Shown: positions 11,476-24,121 of the stretch, piece by piece
Numbering within the stretch: position 1 is the first letter of the stretch
Layout of the letters: every line of letters begins with the position of its first letter
From: Cladophialophora immunda
Lineage: Eukaryota > Ascomycota > Eurotiomycetes > Chaetothyriales > Herpotrichiellaceae
Length of the DNA: 64,000 bases
Assembly: GCF_000835495.1 (NCBI RefSeq)
Contig: NW_015622544.1
Coordinates: 5,966,835-6,030,834, forward strand
Reading direction: 5' to 3'
Program-made: the position numbers and the translations under genes
Notes under the pieces: model-generated
What the model was told of the DNA's origin: nothing
The model's input: only the letters and a program-made list of their open reading frames with translations
Databases searched by the model: none

Positions 11476-13523
11476 CTATCCCAATCCTGTGTTTGAAAAC
11501 CCTCGAGCAACAAAGTTTGAGCCATCAGGGAAGGCAAGGCCGTTAGATAGGTCGGAAAATCCCTCCAGGATCCAGCTGATATCCTCTGAGATGACAGCAG
11601 TGCTCCCCATATCGTTGACCATCTCTTCGGTGGTGGACTCTGACAGCTTCAGCCTAGGAGACATGGAATACGGAAACGGGAAGAGTCCACGCAGGACAGC
11701 CATATCATGCGCGCGGCCAACAAAAATGTTTGGTAGGGTCGCTCGTGGGACGATCGTACCGCGGCAGCCTTGTGCTTGTTGTTCACGAAGTCTGTTGATT
11801 GCGTTGAGTACCAAAGTCCCTCCGTGGGATTTGATTTGGTATTGTTTGAGCGCAGCCACCAGAATATCCAGCTCTTCGGCGCATAGATTATTGTGCCAAT
11901 CAAAGCTTTCAGCAGATAGCCATATGAGCTGTGGGACTGCTGCAACCATAAAGCACCATGTATGTATCCCGAAGAGATAGCAGATGTCATCTCTGAGATC
12001 CATCTCTTGGTAAAGATGGGTGATGCAGGAAGAGGCGATCAAACAGGCAAGGCTAGGTGCTGAATTGATGGACTGATCTCCGAATAGGTGGAGGTATGTA
12101 ATAATGGTTGCGAAGTATAGAATGTGGACTTCGTAGACATCGCGTCGATATACTCGCTGTCCAAGAGAGTCGTAGATACGAAGACTTTCTGGGAGGCTTT
12201 CGATCCAATCCTTAAGCAATACTAGAATGGCCCTGTGCTAGAGAGGCCAAAAGACTGTGAACACGGTGTTTCGGGGGGATTAAATATCCAGGTAAGGATC
12301 ATAGAAGAGATCCACATACCTCTACTTCCCCATCTTCCGGCCACCGAAAGCGCAAATCCGTAATTCGACCTAAAATACAAGCCAACTTTGCTGCTTCCAT
12401 GAAAAGCATCGCTGGAATGTTAGGGACTTCAAAATCTCCTTTTGTCAACGTTTTCACGTCAAACTCATTAGATTTGATGGCGGTGGGCCGGCCAAGAGCC
12501 GCCGAGACGAATTTATCCTGGACCTACCCCGGTAGTTAGTGATAAGAGGACCTTTGTTCGACTTGCAGAGGCTTACATAAAGGTACCAAGCCAATCGACG
12601 GGAGATCTTCGGCTGCGATTGACTCGCGCACCCTGCTTCGCGATTGAGGCCGATCTGTTGCAACAGTCTTGTCGCAGTACCTAGCCAGTGCCATGCACAA
12701 TCAGAAGTTAAAACCACAGGCCCCATCATACTCCAGGTGGATAAAAGACACAAAGCTTTGAGAGTCGTTATGGGATCTTGTTCGAAATCCATTTGAACAA
12801 GTGTCTTCGTTTTGAAATAATATTTCTCACTCTCTGCCAGAGACGCGGATTGTCTCGAACGTCGAAGGTTTGACCCTACCATGCATACGGCTTGACAGAG
12901 TACAATGGGCGGCTGCTCGCCAAAAATATCTGCGTGATCGAGGACGGGAAAGCGATGGAATGCATATTGAAAGTATGCGTCAGCGTATGCGTGGAGCACG
13001 ATTTCAGGAACTTGAGCAGTGGCCTCTGATACCCTCAAAATCTCTTGGTTCACCCTCTTCGAGAACGCGGTCGTTTGTAAATGGTTCGGAGGGAGCGAGG
13101 GTGTGTCTTGCAACACGCTGCTTATCTCGCCCAGATACTGGCTGTGTAGTAGACCTGATATTGTCGAATGTGTCTGTTGGCTCGCGTGGCCACCATAATC
13201 ATACCCACTTGCTGGACCAAGCACCTGAGACTCTCGTCGAGAGATTTCAACTGACGAGGGCGATCTTGTTGCTTGCTTGGCGGCGTGTCTTTGTCTCATT
13301 GTCGCTCGAGGGCTTGGATGGCGCCTGGTGATATCCCGTGAGAAGTCGGGGTTACAGCCAGGAAGCTCACTCACTTGCACAGCATGCCGTATTTCCAACA
13401 GTTGCTACATGACTCCCCTACTTGACTTTGAAGGTCGCATCTCACTTTTCGAGAGTGACAATTGGTACACGCAACTTTGTTTCGACCACGAACGTCGTGG
13501 AAGGATTGCCTGGTGCTGGTCAT
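11476..13523 (-). CDS. Zn2Cys6 transcription factor with fungal-specific TF domain
   Basis: Four exons join with consistent phase: 13523-13375, 13324-12577, 12523-12320 and 12237-11476, giving about 620 residues. The zinc cluster lies at residues 19-49 (CTNC, six residues, C, then CSNC, six residues, C), with the basic stretch HSRKVR between the second and third Cys. The middle homology region follows with FHRFPVLDHADIFGEQPP, LKALCLLSTWSMMG and, across the third junction, VQDKFVSAALGRPTAI, the usual D-x-x-x-S-x-x-x-GRP motif. It is a nuclear regulator that would bind CGG half-sites. Splicing the DNA-binding exon needs intron 13374-13325 (GTGAGT to CAG). It lies between the acyl-CoA dehydrogenase and the transporter/sulfatase pair and may control them; that is inferred from position only. 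Confidence 0.88.
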
Positions 13524-14145
13524 GATCGTTCGACCGTCGCACTTGGACCATGAGTCGGCGTCGACCTCTACTCGTGGCGAAGGCACAGAAGGCAAAATCG
13601 CCACCGCGAACTTATAAATCTTCCAGAAACGCTGAAAAGACGAGTCAGTATGTGGACAAGGAGAAAAGGTACGACAGAATATCCTCGGGCTGGGCAGTGC
13701 GGGGCTACTAACCCAGCTATTCACATTGCCACCGGCATACGCATGACTTTGGCCGTTTGAGTTGCGCACCATTTCTCCGAAAATACTTCGAGGAAGGCAG
13801 CAATCCATCGAGAGCACGCCAGTGAAATAATTGACTTTGGAAGACGCTCGCACAGGTATAATATGAAGCCATAATAAAGTTGCAAATTCCTAAATCCTAT
13901 GTGAAGACTTCAAAAACCGGTGATGTGGCAAACCAGGCGCTAAGCACCCTCCCCAGAAACTCAGAGTTTAAATGCCAGGCTTGGTGGCTCGTCTCTGGAT
14001 GTTCACTAAATGAAAGGGCGCCTGTAAATTGTATGGGTAGTCAAAACGATATGAGAGATCAAAATGACAGGTTGTCCGGCATCAAAGCAATCTCGTGGAC
14101 CATCCGCGGACTATGGCTAACCTGATCAAGAATTTCCTTGCTTAT

Positions 14146-16015
14146 TCAAAGTGTATACCTGAACCCGGGAAGGTCTGCGATCACCCGAGATCCTCGCTCA
14201 GCTCCTTTGTTTGCGTACCGGAAGTAGGCAATCATCGTTGTTGTAATCACTATGAGGAAACCACTAGCACTGTAGATTGAGTTAGCCACCGAGTGTTTAT
14301 CCAAGATAGACTGGAGATTAGTTCTGTGTGACCGCGGTGGGTTGAAGGCAAAAGACTCACGCGTAGCATGCATAAATTCCCGGTCGGTATCCTGGAGCGT
14401 CTTGCGAACGGAAGACAAGAGCTCCAATAATTCCACCTGTTCCGCCCATCATGATCAAGACAGCACTGCAAAATACCCGCGTCCAGTGTCCTCGAATATT
14501 GTTTGCTTGCCAGGCCATCGCACACGGGATATTAGCATTGCAAGCCCCTGTAATGAGAAAGAGGCCGAAGTACTGAACCCCGGGAACGTGGGTGAAAGCT
14601 AGGAGGCTTAGACCGACGATACCTTGAATGGAATTGAAGATGATGAAGACACCTCGGGCTTGCAATCTATCAGCTAGCCAACCCTCAATCCACATCTCGA
14701 TACCCGCAAAGATATAAGGAGGAGTGCTGAGCAATTGAGACACCCCCACATCGAAGCCGATTTCGTGGTTCAATATCAACGGTAGAAAGTAGGCGACCGC
14801 ATACGCGACCATGGTTGAGAATCTAAGTTATAGGTTAGTTTCTCTCATCTCAGATAGAGGGGCGTGGCAAGCAATGGGCGCACGTATAGATAAAGCCATA
14901 ACCCCAGATCCGTAAGTCAAGTGCTGGACGAAGAAATCTGGAGATGGTGAATTTCTCATGAGCATCCGCGTCTTGTCTGTCCTTGTTAATACGGCTGATG
15001 ATGATGGCAGCCTCGCGCTCAGAGAGGAATCTCCACTCCTTATGGGCATTTTGGGGGTAGTCGACAAAAAACACATAGGATATGAGGGCTACGACCACGG
15101 TGAGGATGCCTTCCATGAGAAAGATCCACCTCCAGGGTCCTAGTCCTTGCAGTCCACCCATCTGCATGAACCCAAATGCGAGCACTCCTCCCAAAGAGGA
15201 TCCCACTAGCCCGATGAAATAGAAATAGGCATAACGCTTGTGAATTTCGTCTATAGGTCGTTAATTGGAAGCCAAGAATTGACGGTATGAGTGAACGCAC
15301 AGCGAGTGTACCATAGGGACAGCACATATATAAGCCCGGGAAACACGGCTGCTTCAAGAATGCCGAGAATGATTCGCAGTCCAATAAGGACAGTCCAATG
15401 ATGAACAAATGCAAAGCCCTGAGGAGCAAATATTCCGTTAGTTGGAAATTCCGAGAAACCCCTGTCTGTACTTACAATCATGACGATTCCCCAAGCCAAT
15501 GTGAAGGAAGGGAGAGCCCACCGAGGCCCAATCTTTCGAACTAGGGCTGCCAGAGGGATTTCTGCGATCACATATGGCGCGAAGAAAATAAGCACAACAA
15601 CAGACTGAGAATGCCGAAGGAGAATAGAGTCAGCTTTCACCCATAGACTAAAGAATAGTGTTTTTGCAGAGCGTGACCTACGTAGCGGGTTCCAATGGCA
15701 AGATCCAAATCCTTGGACATCCTTTGTAATATCGTTAGCTTGGAGCTCAGGTGCAAGAACAAGGCGCCGGTCACAGCCAAGGTCCTGGGAGTCAACGTAC
15801 CCAGCAATATTTGCGTTTGACAGGTTGGTCCTATCAAGTAAACTGATAGCAACCATCAGCCCAGCAATGGTGACATAACGTCTATCCACTTTGTGGACTA
15901 TCTTGCGTATCTCCCTTTCGTCGAATTCTCCATCGCCTCTGTTTGCTGTTTCAATTTCATCGACAAAGAGCTCCTTCTTGATTTCAGGTTCTAAAACTTC
16001 GATGACGGCTGCCAT
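14146..16015 (-). CDS. MFS transporter, Dal5-like anion:cation symporter family
   Basis: Seven exons (16015-15801, 15721-15682, 15604-15476, 15418-15301, 15250-14884, 14822-14361, 14269-14146) all join in phase and give 484 residues, normal for the Dal5/ACS family. Recognisable blocks are DRTNLSNANIAG with MSKDLDLAIGTRYS, the TM segments VVLIFFAPYVIAEIPLA, YVLSLWYTRYEIHKRYAYFY and WRWIFLMEGILT, and the C-terminal GKF-type tail. About 12 TM segments; plasma membrane. Relatives carry allantoate, nicotinate, pantothenate, cysteine, or sulfonates and choline sulfate (yeast Soa1/Yil166c). The gene is divergent from the arylsulfatase with about 815 bp between start codons, which suggests an organosulfur substrate (inference). 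The ATG at 16015 is preferred because the frame upstream has only a TTG. Confidence 0.88.
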
Positions 16016-16830
16016 TATTTTCAAGAGGGAAGAGGTGGTTGTTGCTACCCTTCAGACTTGAAAAGTTCAAGCGAGGAGCCTGGTGGTCCGGGAGGTCAAT
16101 AAAGCTTCCTCGCAAGGAAGAGAGATTTGTCTTGAGCATTTGGTCAAGATTTTATATATCTACTCCGCCCAAGCAAGATTCGGTTCCAGCCCTGAACATT
16201 CTGGGAATCCCCACGTCTGCGGTTCTAGGCTGTTACCCCAGCTCGTGAGAATCCGGAGAGCCAAGCGGGGGGGGGTCTGGGGTTCACATGTGGCACTGCC
16301 AGGCGAGATTCAAGAAACCGATGGAGGCCGAGCAGCACCGAAATCGACCGAGCAAGTCGTGCCGATGAAAGGTCGAGTCCGTGGCTTTGTCTCCACTGGG
16401 AGTCGAGATTGTACGTGATCATGACGGTGAGTGGACACAATCAGTAAGCAGTCGCTATGACTATAGGCTGCGAACATCCCAGGGCCCAGAGGAAGAACGG
16501 ATCCCGAGCCTTCAAGAATGGCATATAGGACCCACAGTCCCAGCCGTCCTGAAGCCGAGATGCCACGGCATTGCTGAAGCACTCATAGCTCTATACCGAT
16601 TCTAACCAGACTCCCAAACAATCCTTCGGGCTTCCAACAGACTCTGACTGTGGAGTGACTCCACCTGGCCTCTGGTTGCAGACCCGGCGACAACCGTGAC
16701 GATCCCAGAGGACATTCACGGCACGGACGGCGACTTTGATCATATTTCAAGATGGCTCTTCCCTCGAGCAGTGCTGGAGGAAATCTCCTAGGAAATTGAG
16801 TCATTGTAGTCACCCTGTGCTCACCACGCA
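16016..16830. promoter_or_regulatory. Divergent promoter between transporter and arylsulfatase
   Basis: About 815 bp separate the start codons of the Dal5-type transporter (left, minus) and the arylsulfatase (right, plus). No gene is recognised inside; the open frames on both strands lack motifs. A run of nine G lies at about 16267-16275. Co-regulation of the two flanking genes is inferred from the shared intergenic region. I did not identify a specific regulator site with confidence. Confidence 0.45.
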
Positions 16831-18915
16831 ATGTACCGCAATTGGGTTTCACTTCTGAGCCTTACGGCAATCTGCCGTACTGCTTATGCCACAGCCTCCA
16901 AACCGAATATCCTCTTTATCTTGACCGACGATCAGGACTGGCACATGGAATCCCTGGTGAGGATCTAAATCTACAAGTAATGTAGCAGAACAAATGTCCG
17001 GCACGCTGACAGCAATGCAGGGACATATGCCTCTTCTCCAGAAATATGTCATCAATGAAGGTACCTTGTACAGCAATCACTTCTGCACCGTTGCACTGTG
17101 TTGCCCATCGCGAGTCACTCTCTGGACTGGCAGGGCAGCTCATAACACCAACGTGACTGATGTTTTCCCTCCGCATGGTACGTGGAAGTGAAACCTACAA
17201 GTCCCTCCGTTACCTCTATTATTGAACCACATGCTCAACGGTTGTAGGCGGGTACCCTAAAATCATCAAGCAGGGAATCAACGAAGATTATCTTCCAATC
17301 TGGATGCAACAGGCTGGCTATAATACCTACTACACTGGAAAACTCTGGAACCATCACACTGTGGACAACTACAATAGCCCGTACGCGAAAGGTTTCAATT
17401 CGAGTGACTTCCTCCTGGACCCGTTCACCTATGAATACTATAACGCTTGGATGTCAAGGGATGGTATGCCTCCAGTGAGCTACGAAGGCCAGTACAGTCC
17501 GGATATTGTTGCGGACAAAGCCTACGCCCTCTTACACGAAGCGGTATCGCACACCGAGCCGTGGATGTTAACAGTGGCACCAGTTGCCTCGCACGGTAAC
17601 ATTCGCTTAAACTATGGCGACCGCTGGGAGTCGGATGCTCCTAGGTATGCTAAACGACACGCGCATCTCTTCAAAGACTACAAAATTCCTAGAGATGCAA
17701 ACTTTAATCCGGTCAAGGTAAGCAAGACTTGCTTCATTAGCACAGGCACGAGGCTGACTTCTGTGGGTAGCAAGGCGGAGTCTCCTGGGTCAAGAATCTA
17801 CCACTTCTAAATGATACCGTAATTGCCTACAATGACGAGTATCAGCGAGCACGGCTTCGATCTTTACAATCAGTGGACGAGATGGTGGAAGGTCTAGTCA
17901 AGATACTGGAAGTTAAAGGCATCTTGGATAACACCTACATCTTCTACACCACCGACAACGGATATCATATCTCGCAGCATCGTAAGTCTCTTTACCTTCG
18001 CCACAGCCGGGTAGAGTCCTTGACTCACTATAGCAGGACTACATCCAGGCAAAGAATGCGGCTATGATACAGATATCCGCATTCCGCTAGCCGTCCGTGG
18101 CCCAGGTGTTGCGGCTGGTAGAGAGGCCAATGTTGTTACTTCGCATACTGACTTATCTCCGACAATCCTCAAGCTGGCAGGTCATTCTCGAGAGAATTTT
18201 GACGGTCAGCCAATCCCGTTATTTGATGGAGAGACGGCCCAAAAGTCCCATAAATGGGAACATGTAAACATTGAGTACTGGGGCCGCGCCGTTCCTGAGG
18301 GGACAATGGGAAAATATACGGACTCGGACGGATATGACCCAGACTTTGGTTTCTATGGTTTCATAAGGAACAACACCTACAAAGGGCTCCGCCTGATTGG
18401 TGATGGCTACAGTCTGTACTACTCCGTTCACTGCACCGGCGAAAAGGAACTGTATGACTCCGCAGTAAGTGCTTTCTTTCGAAGCCGAGTCGGGACACTG
18501 ATGAACCACACAGAAAGATCCAGGGCAGCTCATTAATCTATTTGACGACGAAGATGCTGCTGCAAAGTATTCATTAATTGGAAGGCCCTTCAGCCAGATA
18601 ATCAACCGTCTGAACGCACTGATGATGGTTCTAAAGTCCTGTAAAGGTGAGAGTTGCATTAAGCCATGGAAAGTATTGCATCCCGAGGGCGATATTGCTA
18701 CACTGAAAGATGCTTTGCAACCTACATTCGACAGCTTCTATAAGACACATCCGAAGGTGGAATTTACCTCGTGCGAGCTAGGGTACATGGTTGAAGCTGA
18801 AGGGCCTCAGGATCCGAACGTGTTTGGGTCTGCAGAGAGGAAAATCGAACTAAGAGAACAAGGAGCCACTCAATCGAGCTTCCAGTATGCTGGTCACTGG
18901 AGCCTCTGGACTTGA
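16831..18915 (+). CDS. Secreted arylsulfatase (type I sulfatase)
   Basis: Six exons (16831-16956, 17021-17177, 17248-17717, 17771-17981, 18037-18464, 18514-18915) join in phase to 597 residues. Residues 1-22 look like a signal peptide. NILFILTDDQDWHMESL supplies the metal-binding Asp33/Asp34. The sulfatase signature CCPSR follows at 69-73, where Cys69 would become the catalytic formylglycine, then TGRAAHNTNVTDV, and TTDNGYHISQHR carries the distal metal/sulfate-binding residues. This matches Neurospora-type arylsulfatases, which release sulfate from aryl sulfate esters in the wall or periplasm under sulfur limitation. Neighbours are a divergent Dal5-type transporter and, downstream, a convergent DHA14 transporter. 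Formylglycine formation would need a generating enzyme encoded elsewhere. Confidence 0.92.
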
Positions 18916-19437
18916 AAGAGGATCGAGGGCAGCTAAAGAAGGCCGTCCGACCCACAAATTCTCACGTGGTTGACATGGGCATGAGTCGGTCTAACAATGG
19001 AAGATTGAATGCTCGGGTGGCAACTAAAGGGATATGTTTTCATACAGTTCTTTGCCGCTATGTACATATTCTTCTTAGTTAATCAATCGATCATAATCCA
19101 GAATGTATAGTGACCTCTCTTCCTTTCGCTATTAATCGGAAAAATTCGCATTCATTCCGCGGTTCTATATCCAAAGATGTTAAATGTGTACAGTCGACTC
19201 CAGTTCGAAATGTCGCGAGATGGGTCTACGAAAGTTACCAAGTAGGTAGTAATGCAACTAGAGACGCCGTTTCAGCACTCAGAGCGTTGTTTATTTTAGA
19301 GAATTGACCTGACTACAAAGAAAAAGAAATGCGTAGCTACTAGCTAGCGTTCCATTTTCGTATATAACATTCTATCTATCATCTAATATGGTTGCACCGC
19401 AGGGGCTCTCCAGGTAGATGAATGCCATTCCCGGGAT

Positions 19438-21584
19438 TCATTTCTCGCGCAGTCGTTTTTCACGGACTAGCAGTCCTGCCACAAATACAACCGTTGAACA
19501 TACTAGACCAAAATCTTTCCCGCAGATGTTAGTTCCAACCGTTTCTTCGAAGAATGTGGAGCACCTACAAAATACTGCGTGAAAACTTGCGATGTAGGCA
19601 GGCATTAGGAGTTTCCTGAGCGATTCATTGGCTTTTTGAACAAATCCTATGTCCTCTGTTGCCTTCCGGATGATCTAGAGCTCGGTCAGCCTTTAAGTCT
19701 GCGATATGACACAACAAGAACAAAACCGAGGGAAATACCTCTCTCCAATCACGGCGTCCTTTCAGGACGTTGACGAGTCCTCGCCTTAGCATGACCTGAT
19801 GAACGGCACTTCCTATGCTGACACCCAGAACTCCACCAATATTTGAGCTAAGATAGAAGCCCGAGCTTGCCATGGCTATGTCCTCCTCTGCAACTCCATT
19901 AGCAAGAGCCACAAAGACGGCCGAGTGAGCCTGTCCAGTCCCAAATCCTCCCGAGAATATGAGTAAACTGTGTAGGATATTGGTGTCACCACGCCAGGTC
20001 ATGAGCAGCGAGGTAAAGCAGACTATCGAATGTAGGGCTGCTAGTATGCAATGCACCTTATACCGGTGGTATCTGGGGTTCGTTAGTCTATATCAAGGGA
20101 AGGGTATACGAAGTCAAGTCAGTTCGTGAACTAACTTCATGATCCAGCGGCCTGTGAGAAGACCACCCATAGTGTTACCAACAATGGCTGGGATGAGGTA
20201 AAACCCTGCCACTGCTGGAGTTGCATTCTTTGTCACCTGCCAGTAGAGTGGCACTGTAACCATTAGCTATCGACGGCGTCAGCAACTATGACATGCATTC
20301 TTCTTATGCCCATACATACGGCGGTCTGCGTTAGGGTCTGGAGCCCAACTATGGTGTAGGATGTCACCGCTGTGTACTGCGTCATCAGCCTGAGGGGAAA
20401 AATTGGCTCCTGTGCCCAAAATCTCTCAATGAGAATGAAAGCGATACCGCTCGTAAGCGCAGTGATAGCTGCAGCAATTATCAAGGGGTCTTTCCATGCG
20501 ACCTTCTTCCCACCCAACTCGAGGACGAGAAGGGCAAACGCGATGCTGAGGCTCATGCAAATCGCCCCTGGAATATCGATACGCCTGAACTTCGACCATG
20601 TACTCTGTTCGATTTTGGATCCTTTCGTAGAATCCGGAAGTCTCCTCTCCACTAGCCAGAGAGCAATGAGTACCAACGGGCCCTGGCCAATGAACGCCCT
20701 GATGACCTATTAGCTGATGTAGCAGTAATACGAAGTAACAATGATATACCATCGCCAGCCAATTGTCTGGGCGAGAAACCCGCCAATTGCGCCCCCACAA
20801 CTCCTTCCAGCAGTTGATATAACGTTCACGTAGGAGCGGTACAATGCCAATTCGTGCACGGGCACAAGGTCGGTCAAGACGATCGATACCATACACAGCA
20901 TTCCTGCGCCGCCGCAGCCTTGGACCGCTCGCGCAGCGATAATCTGAGGCATTGAAAATCCAACGCCTGAACCAACCGTGCCGATTATGAAGACCACGTA
21001 TGAGGCCTGAAGGCACCGTTTCCGTCCGTAGATGTCGCTCAACTTACCATACTGCTGGAAGTCAGCCGTGCCGCACTCTTGCTTCGGAGTCATCATTGTC
21101 AGCTTACCAACGGCTGCGCAACGCACTGCGCTAGCATGTAGCTCGTGAGAAGCCAGCTTCCGGAATCGAGGTCGTTGAACTCTGAAGAAATCTTTCCGTA
21201 GGTAGCAAGAACCATGCTGGTATCGGCCTGTGAGGCGAAAACGCCTAGAATTGTGTGAGTAGGGAAGCTCGAAATCGTAATGGCCGGACTCTTCTGTTTC
21301 TTACCTATCAGGAGAACCGCGATGATGCTAGCAAGAGATTTGCTTCCACCTCCTCTGCTCTGTGTCTCTACATTGGATCGAACCTCGCCCTCCCTTTCGT
21401 CAACATTGTCAACTCTCTGCTGGCTCTGGTTCTGGCAATGTTAGTGATTGCAGACGCCATGGAACATATCGCACACCGAGTGAAGAATGGCATCAGCGGA
21501 TGGCCCCAACAAAGGCGTTGCTTCGTCCACATTACCACCAGTTTCTTCCACCAAAGAAACATATGTTGTTGCACCTGTGCCCAT
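19438..21584 (-). CDS. MFS transporter, DHA14 drug/vacuolar amino-acid type (14 TM)
   Basis: Nine exons (21584-21477, 21431-21305, 21244-21108, 21051-20750, 20698-20320, 20266-20136, 20072-19739, 19674-19569, 19514-19438) join in phase to 566 residues. The cytosolic N-terminus carries EATPLL, an acidic dileucine-like signal seen in vacuolar members. Then come GVFASQADTSMVLATYGKIS, the antiporter-type QPLYGKLSDIYGRKR and ARAVQGCGGAGM motif, GWRWAFIGQGPLVLIALW, and the C-terminal ANESLRKLLMPAYIASFHAVF plus a final TM. Relatives are Vba-type vacuolar basic amino-acid transporters and multidrug exporters. The acceptor before the YGKLS exon is an ambiguous CAGCAG, so one Gln may be optional. The second intron boundary (CACTAAC branch site, TTGCCAG acceptor) was chosen because it restores frame. 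Substrate not predictable. Confidence 0.87.
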
Positions 21585-22506
21585 CACCGTTAACTTGTAT
21601 ATGTGTACTCAAAATCTCCAGTTTTGAAAGCCAGGAAGGTGCGAAATCAATCTAGCTGCCAGAAATCCAGGCTCATGAGGATTTTGCTTAGTATGCCCGG
21701 AAGCCGGTGCCTTGAGATTTTATATTTGGGATGTCCGGGCACGAAACTAGCACTCAGAACCCCAGACGCCGTGACATAAGTACATTTCTAACGGCATCAA
21801 CACCGCGCAGCCCGATACCGAACGATGCCGCATTGCCGCCACAACACGGCTTCGTGGAGCATTCGTACTAGTGATGTACTTTACTGACTTTGAACCCTTC
21901 GTATGATTGTAAAATCAACCAGGTTGCTTCAGACTTCGCAAATATTAGGGCAATTTTCTCCGCTCAAACCGATACCCTAGGCCCAAGGACGGTGACTCGG
22001 TTGGAGGATGACATCGTTCGCTATTGGAGACGGCCTGGTCACCTTTGGGGGACTCTTCACCACATTGATTCAGAGTTTGTAAAGCTTTGAGAACCCGTGC
22101 TAATGTTGGTGAAAAGTCTCGGTTCGCTTCGGTTCGGTGATGCTCGGCCGGCTCCAGTCGGCCCCCCGTAGGCACCGAGTCTTGGTCGCCTTCAACAAGA
22201 GCTCCAAGTACAAAGTATGTATTGTATTCTCCTATAGCATGTCGGCCTCCAGTCTCGAACCACGAAACGGCGAACTGGGTCGGAGTCAATTGACAGAAGA
22301 TACCCTAACTGGTTGCCTTCAACCATGCAGTGAACGAGAGTCGGGGCCGTCGACCATCCACTTGTCTCCTTTGTGGCACTCTCACTATTTGAGTTGGGCT
22401 CTTGTGCATTGTATTTCAACGACCAATACATTGAGAATCAGACGAGTTACAAATTATTGAGAGAGCTGATACTATTAATCCTAGTTGACCTCGATTTTCA
22501 TCGAAC
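21585..22506. other. Intergenic region between transporter and DUF1254/1214 gene
   Basis: The transporter and the DUF1254/1214 gene are transcribed away from each other, so this ~920-bp stretch holds both promoters. Open frames at 21890-22090 and 22137-22460 have no family motif. Nothing else is recognised. Confidence 0.4.
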
Positions 22507-24121
22507 ATGGCTTCAAAATCGGGCTCTGTTCAAGTTCGAAAAGCTCAGAGCGCGTTAGCATTTGCATTTCAGGTGAGTTTCGACTGAGATATGCATATCT
22601 TACCTGACAGCTTGGAAAGTACGGCTTTCCCATCTATGCCTATGGAAGATTTACTCTGGGTTACCATAACCCAAAAACAAATGTCTTCTACCACTCGCGG
22701 AGCTTGTTTAACTCGGATCAAAAACTTGTAGTCCGCCCGAACAACGACACACTGTACTCGCCTTGTTTCGTGGATCTCTCACATCATGACATGGAGCTTG
22801 TGATCCCCGAGTTCGATCAACGCTACTGGGTCTTTGCCATGACGGATGCGTGAGTATGGTCACTATGTGGAGCTTCTTCGAGCTTGTACTGACATCACCA
22901 GCTACAGCAATAACTATGCGAATATTTCAAGCCTTCTGGGCCACAAACCAGGGAAATACATCCTGAGATATACAGAAGACGAGTTCGGATTTGATTCCGA
23001 GAATGTGGACAGGACCAGGTATGAGGCAGCCATCAATTCTCCCACTCCGTACGGGATGGTCAGCGTCAGAATCTTGGTCGACTCTGATGATCAAGACCTC
23101 CAAAAGGTCCACGCCTTCCAAGATCAAATCAAAATAAACGCGATACCGCGCAGTACAGGGCCCACCACTCCGAGACTGGATTTGGACATCTTTTCCAATC
23201 TACCATGTGAGAATGCACCAAAAGAGGAGCTAGCCGCAGCAACACTTCAACTTACCGCGGCATGGGCACCCTATAATCCTCCTGAGGTTGTGCAAGATAG
23301 GTCTTGAGTGGCGCAAGGCCTTGAAGCAGCCGGCTTACGAGATGGAAAGTTCGTTCAACTTCCGGATAGCGACCTCAGGGCTGCCGTTGAAGCTGCAGAT
23401 GCCGGAGTAACAGCCTTGCATTCCTCGTACCCCACGTCTCTGGACCTGGGCAACAGCTGGTATGCTCACTGTCCGGAAATGATAGGAGATTATGCATCCT
23501 TTTACGCTCAGAGGTACCACATCGCTGTGGTCGGCTATCTGGCCCTTACCCGCGACCAAGTCTTATACCCGAGACTGAAGGCTATCGGCGTCTCGAAGAA
23601 ATTGAAAGTATAAACTGGAATGGCCTGGCTGTTGTCATTCTCAGCTAGGCCGCGTCTAGTGCCAACTGGGTTTTGGAGTCTCACGGCCTACGGAGCAGAC
23701 CTCTTATTGATTGCCAACTCTTTAAATCGCTACGCTTTGGGTGACCGTAGTGGGATGGTACTTGAGGACGGAAGTCCTCTTGCGCAAAGGGATGGCAAAT
23801 TCTACATCTTACTACAGTCGAGGGACAGCCCACCGCCAGCCCAATGGAGATGCAAGTAAGTTATCACTCCCCTCAGTGAGGGTGGTTTGGCATTTCCGCT
23901 TCAATGTACGAAGTTGTCACTAATCAACGAAACGAGCTGGCTTCCTTTGCCCTCGGATCACCACACCTTTTCGTTGATAAGTAAGTGTAAACCTGGCCGA
24001 AATTCCGTTGTACAATGAGTTCACCCTCGAAATAGTGCATTTGTACGGACCGACGGATGCTATGGGAGATGGTTCTTATACATATCCTATCATTTCACGG
24101 ATTGACGCTATTATTTCATAG
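22507..24121 (+). pseudogene. DUF1254/DUF1214 protein gene with two in-frame nonsense codons
   Basis: Exons 22507-22572, 22611-22849, 22902-23855, 23937-23980 and 24036-24121 join in phase to 463 codons. Family blocks: GKYGFPIYAYGRF, VVRPNNDTLYSPCFVDLS (DUF1254), ANISSLLGHKPGKY, then GFWSLTAYGAD, NSLNRYALGDRS, NWLPLPSDHHTFSLIMHLYG and DGSYTYP (DUF1214). The family is common in fungi and bacteria, sometimes secreted, with no settled activity. Two codons interrupt the frame: TGA at 23305 (codon 237, where the family pattern suggests Trp before VAQGLEAAG) and TAA at 23611 (codon 339, possibly from CAA). Splice sites and frame are otherwise intact, so the damage looks recent and point-like. It could also be an assembly error or a RIP-touched allele. 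Confidence 0.8.

Noticed and set aside
12870..13331. Plus-strand 153-codon frame
   Set aside because: Antisense to the Zn2Cys6 regulator's second exon and without a recognisable domain.
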